Assembly: GCA_900540005.1 (NCBI GenBank)
Contig: UQEM01000018.1
Span: 1-26,013, forward strand
DNA: 26,013 nucleotides
Direction of reading: 5' to 3'
DNA from: an uncultured Ruminococcus sp.
Lineage (GTDB): Bacteria; Bacillota; Clostridia; Oscillospirales; Ruminococcaceae
In this document: positions 21,426 to 26,013 of the stretch, one piece after another
How the letters are laid out: each line of letters begins with the position of its first letter
Numbering within the stretch: position 1 is the first letter of the stretch
Notes under the pieces: generated by a model
The model's database searches: none
What the model saw: the letters and a program-made list of their open reading frames with translations, nothing else
What the model was told of the DNA's origin: nothing
Program-made: the position numbers and the translations under genes

Positions 21426-22580
21426 ATGACAAAGTTTAAATTAAAATTATCGCTGTCGGATCTGATGTTCTTTATTCCGTACACGTTGTATTTCCTGTCG
21501 TTTTTTCTTGAGGATCTTCCGCTGGAGGGCAGTTGGTTTACGATAATAAAACTGATAAGATACCTTTCCTATGCGCTGTTTATGCTTGACGGCGTTGTCA
21601 TAAGCAGGAACGTACTCAATCTTAAAGCAGTTTCAATACTGGCATTACTGGCAGTCTATGTCGGGATAATGCTGTTTACGAAAGATACCTATTTCCTCTC
21701 GCTCGCCGTTATCGTATATACAGCGCAGAAGGTAAAGATAAAAAAGGTGTTCAAAGTCTCGTACTACCTGCTTATCGTTTTTACAGCGGCAGTTCTGCTG
21801 CTTGTTGCGGCAGGAGTTCTGGAAAATACAAATCTTATTCTGAACGGACGAAGCAGATACACTCTCGGTTTTTATCACAGTAATGTATTTCCGCTGATAG
21901 TTTTTTATATTTTTGCGTACAGGCTTATAATGGGCCGTGTGAAAAAATACGAGTTTATACTGTGGATAGCGGCTGCGGTCATGGTTTTCCGCGTATGCAA
22001 TTCGAGGTCGGGCATAATCGGCATGGCTGCGGTTATCGGACTGTATCTCTTTTTCTCGGTATTCAATTTCAACTACAAGAATTTCTTTATAAAGTTCGTG
22101 TTTAAGTATTCTTTCCTGTGGCTGAGCATATTCAACTTTGCCATGATAATCCTTCTGCCTAAGAGGATACACTCTGTTTATATGCTGAATCAGATGTTCA
22201 CGGGAAGATTTGCGCTGTCGTATCTGAAAATGCGCGACCTTGGCTTCCACTTTATCAGCCTTCTGCCGGGAAGCGCTTTCTCGTCAAGCCGATACGTTAT
22301 TGACAGCGGCTACTCATATGTCCTGCTGAAGTACGGACTGCTGTTTACTCTGTTTTATGTGGTGCTTCAGGCAAAGCTTTTCAACAAGTACAAGCACAGA
22401 AAAGAGATAATTTTCGTATATTTCGGCGTTACGCTTACAAATTTCATAGACAACGACCTTTTCAGCTATGGTTTTATTCCGTTTATTCTTTTAGCTTTCA
22501 GCAGCGATTACAAGACCGATATCAAGGCTATTCTTGCTAAGCTGAAAATACCGGGACTGAAACGGTTAAAGCTCAACTGA
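21426..22580 (+). CDS. O-antigen ligase/polymerase-like membrane protein (384 aa)
   Basis: The ATG at 21426 (MTKFKLKLSLSDLMFFIPYT) is preceded by GGAG at 5 bases and preferred over the GTG at 21399. The protein is almost entirely hydrophobic with ten or more predicted helices (LMFFIPYTLYFLSFFLEDLP, YLLIVFTAAVLLLVAAGVLE, FILWIAAAVMVFRVCNSRSG, FLWLSIFNFAMIILLPKR). The N-S-R-S-G-I-I-G segment plus a polar loop, followed by late helices, is the pattern of Wzy-like polymerases and WaaL ligases, which are poorly conserved in sequence. Here polymerase is more likely because transferase genes follow. No signal peptide is needed. Its position at the head of the exopolysaccharide block fits chain polymerisation at the outer membrane face of the cell. 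The family call is by topology and context, so moderate. Confidence 0.7.
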   Translation: MTKFKLKLSLSDLMFFIPYTLYFLSFFLEDLPLEGSWFTIIKLIRYLSYALFMLDGVVISRNVLNLKAVSILALLAVYVGIMLFTKDTYFLSLAVIVYTAQKVKIKKVFKVSYYLLIVFTAAVLLLVAAGVLENTNLILNGRSRYTLGFYHSNVFPLIVFYIFAYRLIMGRVKKYEFILWIAAAVMVFRVCNSRSGIIGMAAVIGLYLFFSVFNFNYKNFFIKFVFKYSFLWLSIFNFAMIILLPKRIHSVYMLNQMFTGRFALSYLKMRDLGFHFISLLPGSAFSSSRYVIDSGYSYVLLKYGLLFTLFYVVLQAKLFNKYKHRKEIIFVYFGVTLTNFIDNDLFSYGFIPFILLAFSSDYKTDIKAILAKLKIPGLKRLKLN

Positions 22581-22617
22581 CCCATGCGGCGGTTGAGCCG
22601 CGCGAGGTGAAATAACA

Positions 22618-23775
22618 ATGATAGAAATTACTGATAGATCAAAATGCAACGGCTGTCATGCCTGTTACAGCATATGCCCGAGATCATGCATAGAAATGAA
22701 AGCCGACAGCGAGGGTTTTCTCTATCCGCGGGCGGATAAGGAAAGGTGCGTTGAGTGCGGACTGTGCAGTAAGGTATGTCCGATAGAAAACGGCAAATCA
22801 CGCTCGGAAAGCGGAACAGCGCTCGGATATGCCGTCATGAACAATGATGAGGAGACCCGTCTGAAAAGCTCATCGGGCGGTGTGTTCACGCTTATCGCAA
22901 AGCAGATCATCAACAGCGGTGGAGTTGTTGTAGGAGCAGCTTTTGCGGACGATTTCAGATCCGTGCACCACATAATCATTGACAGCGAAAATGAAATAGA
23001 AAAGCTGAGAGGCTCAAAATATGTTCAGAGCCGCATTTCGGATACCTATAAAAGGACAAAGCAGGAGCTTGAAAAGGGGAGAAAGGTTCTCTTTACGGGA
23101 ACTCCCTGTCAGATAGGCGGACTTTTGTCTTACCTTGGCAAGCCGTATGATGACCTCTTTACGCAGGACATAGTCTGTCACGGCGTTCCCTCTCCGATGA
23201 TATGGTCGGACTACGTTGATATCCGTGAAAAGGCAGCCGGCTCGCAAACAAGCAACTTATCGTTCAGGAACAAGTCAACAGGCTGGAAGTCCTACAGCGT
23301 TTCATTTGAATTTTCCAACGGAAGCAATTATATGCAGAGAAGTTTAAGCGATAATTACATGAAAGGCTTTCTGAAAGACATCTACCTCAGACCAAGCTGC
23401 TATAGCTGCGCGTTCAAGACCAAGGACAGACAGTCCGACATAACGCTTGCCGATTTCTGGGGGATACAGACGGTAATGCCCGAGATGGACGACAACAAGG
23501 GAACTTCTTTTGTGTGGATACATTCGGAAAAGGGCAGAAAGCTGTTTGAGGAGATAAAGCCGCAGGTGGTTTTCAAGCCTGTCGAGCCTGACACGGCTTT
23601 AAAGTTCAATGTGTCTGCGGTAAAGAGCGTTGAAGTTCCGCAAAAGAGACGGTATTTTTTTGAGGCAAGAAACAACGCCGATCTTGAAAAGCTCATATCA
23701 AAGCTTACAAAGGAAAAGGCAGGCGTCAGACTGACAAACTTTGCCCGAAAGGTAAAGAGGAAATTGAGCCGCTGA
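22618..23775 (+). CDS. Ferredoxin-domain protein with F420 hydrogenase beta-like C-terminus (385 aa)
   Basis: The ATG follows GAGGTGAAATAACA. Two 4Fe-4S motifs open the protein: Cys10, 13, 16 and 20 (KCNGCHACYSICPRSC) and Cys44, 47, 50 and 54 (CVECGLCSKVCP). The rest matches the FrhB-type coenzyme F420 hydrogenase/dehydrogenase beta-subunit domains (SSSGGVFTLIAKQIINSGG, LFTGTPCQIGGLLSYLGKPY, DIVCHGVPSPMIW, SYSCAFKTKDRQSDITLADF). Clostridia lack F420-dependent methanogenesis, so the true substrate is unknown; flavin-dependent oxidation or reduction of a sugar or nucleotide-sugar is possible. Genes of this type are very often next to polysaccharide pyruvyl transferases, as here (two genes downstream). 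It starts 37 bases after the Wzy-like gene. Confidence 0.88.
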   Translation: MIEITDRSKCNGCHACYSICPRSCIEMKADSEGFLYPRADKERCVECGLCSKVCPIENGKSRSESGTALGYAVMNNDEETRLKSSSGGVFTLIAKQIINSGGVVVGAAFADDFRSVHHIIIDSENEIEKLRGSKYVQSRISDTYKRTKQELEKGRKVLFTGTPCQIGGLLSYLGKPYDDLFTQDIVCHGVPSPMIWSDYVDIREKAAGSQTSNLSFRNKSTGWKSYSVSFEFSNGSNYMQRSLSDNYMKGFLKDIYLRPSCYSCAFKTKDRQSDITLADFWGIQTVMPEMDDNKGTSFVWIHSEKGRKLFEEIKPQVVFKPVEPDTALKFNVSAVKSVEVPQKRRYFFEARNNADLEKLISKLTKEKAGVRLTNFARKVKRKLSR

Positions 23776-23804
23776 TCCTGCTCTGCACGGGAGTATAACG
23801 TCAA

Positions 23805-23833
23805 TTGACTAATAAAACCGTATATGTTATAAT
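23805..23833 (+). promoter_or_regulatory. Internal sigma-A promoter before the GT8 gene
   Basis: TTGACT (23805-23810) and TATAAT (23828-23833) with 17 bases between and an extended TGT before the -10. It lies about 35 bases upstream of the start at 23867. Confidence 0.85.
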
Positions 23834-23866
23834 TATAAGTATCAGATAGTTTGAGGAGGAAATGCC

Positions 23867-24751
23867 ATGAACAGCGATAAGCAGATAAACTTGATTATTG
23901 CTATTAACGAAAGCTATATTCCTATGTGTAAGGCTATGTTATTTTCGTTTGTGACCAATCATAAGGATAATAAGATAAATGTATTTTTGCTTAATTCTTC
24001 TATAAAAAAGGGAAAGCTGAAAGAACTTGATGCATTTGCGCACAGTCTCGGGATAAAGCTCAGCGTTGTGGAAGTTCAGCCCGAGACGATGCTCCACTCG
24101 CTTAAAGCGCAGAGCAGGTTTAGCATTGAGATGTATTACAGGATCTTTGCGCACAAGCTGCTGCCGGAGGACGTAAAGCGCGCGCTGTGGATAGATTCCG
24201 ATATCATTGTCCTGAAAAACATATCGGACTTCTATTTCCAGAGCTTTGACGATAAGCCGATAGTAGTGTGCAGGGACTTCGCCTACGACTCCGCCGAGAT
24301 AGCGTCTATCAAGAAAAAGCTGAGCATTGCTCCCGAGCATGATTACTTCAACTCGGGCGTGATACTTTTCAATTTTGATATTATCCGCAGGGAGTTCAGC
24401 GAGACGGAATTTGAGAAGATAGTGGACGAGTACGGCAGTTCGCTGAAGTATCCCGATCAGGATCTGCTCAATATGATATATCAGAACCGCGTGAAGTATG
24501 CCAACGAGATCGCCTACAATTATCAGGTCAATAATACCGTCAGGGCGGACGCGGAAAATCTCAACATCAGGATACTGCATTACGCAGGCTATAAAAAGCC
24601 GTGGTCGCCGAAAATTGCCAACCCGATATGCAGATATTACTGGAAAAACCAGTGGAAAATGAAGAATTATTCCGAATTTTTCAAGTTCTACCTGATCTAC
24701 TGCATATACGCTCCCAAGAAGCTGCTCAGGCGAATAGTGAAAGGTAACTGA
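23867..24751 (+). CDS. Family 8 glycosyltransferase (294 aa)
   Basis: The ATG follows GAGGAGG. It is a retaining GT-A fold transferase of the LgtC/glycogenin type, which adds a galactose or glucose from a UDP-sugar. Visible motifs are the DXD site in LWIDSDIIVLKN (Asp110-Asp112), then DYFNSGVILFNFDIIRREF and YPDQDLLNMIYQN. The metal-binding His of HYAGYKKPW (His238) is also present. Length and ending, with a basic aromatic tail (FFKFYLIYCIYAPKKLLRR) that could associate with the membrane, are usual for capsule and lipopolysaccharide enzymes. It has its own promoter and is followed by the pyruvyl transferase after 2 bases. The sugar donor and acceptor cannot be read from sequence. Confidence 0.92.
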   Translation: MNSDKQINLIIAINESYIPMCKAMLFSFVTNHKDNKINVFLLNSSIKKGKLKELDAFAHSLGIKLSVVEVQPETMLHSLKAQSRFSIEMYYRIFAHKLLPEDVKRALWIDSDIIVLKNISDFYFQSFDDKPIVVCRDFAYDSAEIASIKKKLSIAPEHDYFNSGVILFNFDIIRREFSETEFEKIVDEYGSSLKYPDQDLLNMIYQNRVKYANEIAYNYQVNNTVRADAENLNIRILHYAGYKKPWSPKIANPICRYYWKNQWKMKNYSEFFKFYLIYCIYAPKKLLRRIVKGN

Positions 24752-24753
24752 TT

Positions 24754-25938
24754 ATGAGTTTAAAAGTGGGGATTCTGACCCTGTACTATGATAATAAGAA
24801 TTACGGCGGCTTATTGCAGGCATATGCACTCCAGCATTACCTTGAACAGAGCGGCGTTGACAGCGAGCAGATATGCTATAGGAACGATTTCAGCGAGGCG
24901 GCTTTTTACAAGCAGAACATTAAAGCCAGCACGGGGATCGCGAAGGTCAAAAAGACGGTAAGGTTTGTGCAGTTCTTGCTCAGGAGCGGACTCAACAGCG
25001 TTATGAACCTGAGGATAAAGGGAAAAATAGCCGTCAGAGACAAGGCTTTTTATCGTTTTCAGAATGCAGTTCCGCACTCTGAGAGAGTATACGATAAGTC
25101 AAGCATAAAAGAGTCGCTGAAGAAATACAGTGCGTTTGTCTGCGGAAGCGATGTTATATGGAATGCGGGGATACCGGCTTATATAAGCTGTCTGGGCTTT
25201 GTTCCAGACGGCATGAAAAAGGTAGCTTATGCCCCGAGTCTTGGAACTTCCGTGCCCCCCGAGTGGTGGCTGAAAGAGTATAAGCCCTTTCTGGAGAAAC
25301 TCGATGCGGTTTCTGTAAGAGAGCAGTCGATAAATGACTATATAAGCGGGAAAATCCCCAAGCTTGGAGTAAAGACCATGCCAGACCCGACATTTCTGCT
25401 CACTTCCGCAGACTGGAACAACACTATCGCGAAGATCCCTCCAAAGGTCTCGGGGAAGTATATGCTCTGCTATCTGCTTGGCGACAGCATTGCGCAAAGG
25501 CAGGGAATCAAAGCGCTTGCCGAAAAGAATGGTCTCAAGATTGTAACTTTCCCGTTCATTGCCGACGGAAAATACAGAAAGTGCGACAGTGATTTCGGCG
25601 ATCATAAGCTTTTTGACGTTTCTCCGTCAGAGTTTTTGAGCCTTATTAAAAATTCCGAGATAGTCGTGACGGATTCCTTCCATGCGGTCGTATTTTCCTT
25701 GATTTTCCACAAGAATTTCAGGGCAGTCAACCGAATGAACAAGAATTCATCGGGTATGTCGGGAAGAATCACAAATCTGTTGAAAGCTGTGGGGCTTAGT
25801 GACTTTTTTGTTGAGAATAATGCAGAGATAGCCAAAAACAATATAAACGCAAAAATTGACTTTGAAAATGCCGACAAAGCGGTCGAAGCCATGAGAGCAG
25901 AAGGTCAGAAGTATCTGAAAGACTCTCTCGGATTCTAA
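24754..25938 (+). CDS. Polysaccharide pyruvyl transferase family protein (394 aa)
   Basis: The ATG lies 2 bases past the GT8 stop, with AAAGG close before it, so translation is coupled. The family (CsaB type) adds a ketal-linked pyruvate from phosphoenolpyruvate to a sugar of a surface polysaccharide. Family marks are the Rossmann-like start GILTLYYDNKNYGGLLQAYA, FVCGSDVIWN and YAPSLGTSVPPEWW. The nucleotide-like pocket GDSIAQRQ and VTDSFHAVVFSLIFHKNF also match. Length is normal. With the FrhB-like protein at 22618 it forms a pair seen in many exopolysaccharide loci. A negatively charged pyruvylated glycan on the surface is the inferred outcome. Confidence 0.9.
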   Translation: MSLKVGILTLYYDNKNYGGLLQAYALQHYLEQSGVDSEQICYRNDFSEAAFYKQNIKASTGIAKVKKTVRFVQFLLRSGLNSVMNLRIKGKIAVRDKAFYRFQNAVPHSERVYDKSSIKESLKKYSAFVCGSDVIWNAGIPAYISCLGFVPDGMKKVAYAPSLGTSVPPEWWLKEYKPFLEKLDAVSVREQSINDYISGKIPKLGVKTMPDPTFLLTSADWNNTIAKIPPKVSGKYMLCYLLGDSIAQRQGIKALAEKNGLKIVTFPFIADGKYRKCDSDFGDHKLFDVSPSEFLSLIKNSEIVVTDSFHAVVFSLIFHKNFRAVNRMNKNSSGMSGRITNLLKAVGLSDFFVENNAEIAKNNINAKIDFENADKAVEAMRAEGQKYLKDSLGF

Positions 25939-25975
25939 GAAAATGTAAAAAGTTTTTTTGATTAATAATGGGATT

Positions 25976-25998
25976 CTAAAGGGTTGTTAACCCTTTAG
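25976..25998. repeat. Palindrome near the right edge
   Basis: CTAAAGGGTT (25976-25985) and AACCCTTTAG (25989-25998) pair perfectly around a 3-base loop, inside a GGATTC/GATTCC-flanked block. There is no T-tract within the window, so terminator function cannot be confirmed; a dispersed repeat is the alternative. Confidence 0.55.
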
Positions 25999-26013
25999 CG
26001 GATTCCAAAGGCA

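Noticed and set aside
23939-24580. Minus-strand ORF of 213 codons
   Set aside because: Antisense to the GT8 gene, whose DXD and HYAGYKKPW motifs establish the coding strand.

Overview
The window looks like chromosomal DNA from a gut or rumen Firmicute of the Ruminococcus type (Clostridia, Oscillospirales). The evidence is two secreted proteins with C-terminal type I dockerins, BspA-type leucine-rich repeat secreted proteins, strong AGGAGG ribosome binding sites, consensus sigma-A promoters and moderate GC. The species assignment is an inference. No rRNA, tRNA or CRISPR array was seen.

Layout. (a) 1-2006 is a mobile-element graveyard. A 5'-truncated IS3-type transposase abuts the first ~37 codons of a UvrD-type helicase, which abuts a truncated initiator-like helix-turn-helix gene. 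Upstream of these lie a small winged-helix-like gene and a noncoding stretch of iteron-like repeats. (b) 2007-5014 carries a DUF2130 coiled-coil/nuclease-fold protein and an AAA-ATPase-like/PD-(D/E)XK protein, both on the minus strand. (c) 5130-5861 holds two 5'-truncated gene remnants joined head to head. (d) 6271-9545 encodes secreted proteins: a leucine-rich repeat/transglutaminase/dockerin protein, a short signal-peptide ORF, and a second dockerin protein. (e) 12922-9754 (minus) is an apparent three-gene operon: a Ser/Thr-rich probable lipoprotein, a 52-residue small protein missed by length-based gene calling, and an 814-residue InlB-repeat/leucine-rich repeat protein. The first two share the same C-terminal tail. 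(f) 13060-14301 has a decayed gene, a serine recombinase with a flanking inverted repeat, and a small partner ORF. (g) 14403-16229 has a second AAA-ATPase-like/PD-(D/E)XK protein and a truncated AbrB-like gene. (h) 16478-25938 is a surface-glycan region, interrupted by a cobalamin adenosyltransferase gene on the opposite strand.

How the genes work together. The GT2-GtrA fusion and the YfhO protein together match the three-component lipid-linked glycosylation system of Bacillus (CsbB, GtcA, YfhO), packed here into two genes. The next block has a Wzy-like polymerase, an FrhB-domain iron-sulfur protein, a GT8 glycosyltransferase and a polysaccharide pyruvyl transferase. It looks like part of an exopolysaccharide locus continuing past the right edge. 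The dockerin proteins would be displayed on a cellulosome-like scaffold if the host has cohesins, which cannot be seen here.

The least explained element is the 12235-12922 pair with the conserved SNEGEWD-type tail. The iteron-like array at 1490-1700 is second. All positions, motifs and promoter spacings were read by eye; family names come from sequence recognition without any database search.
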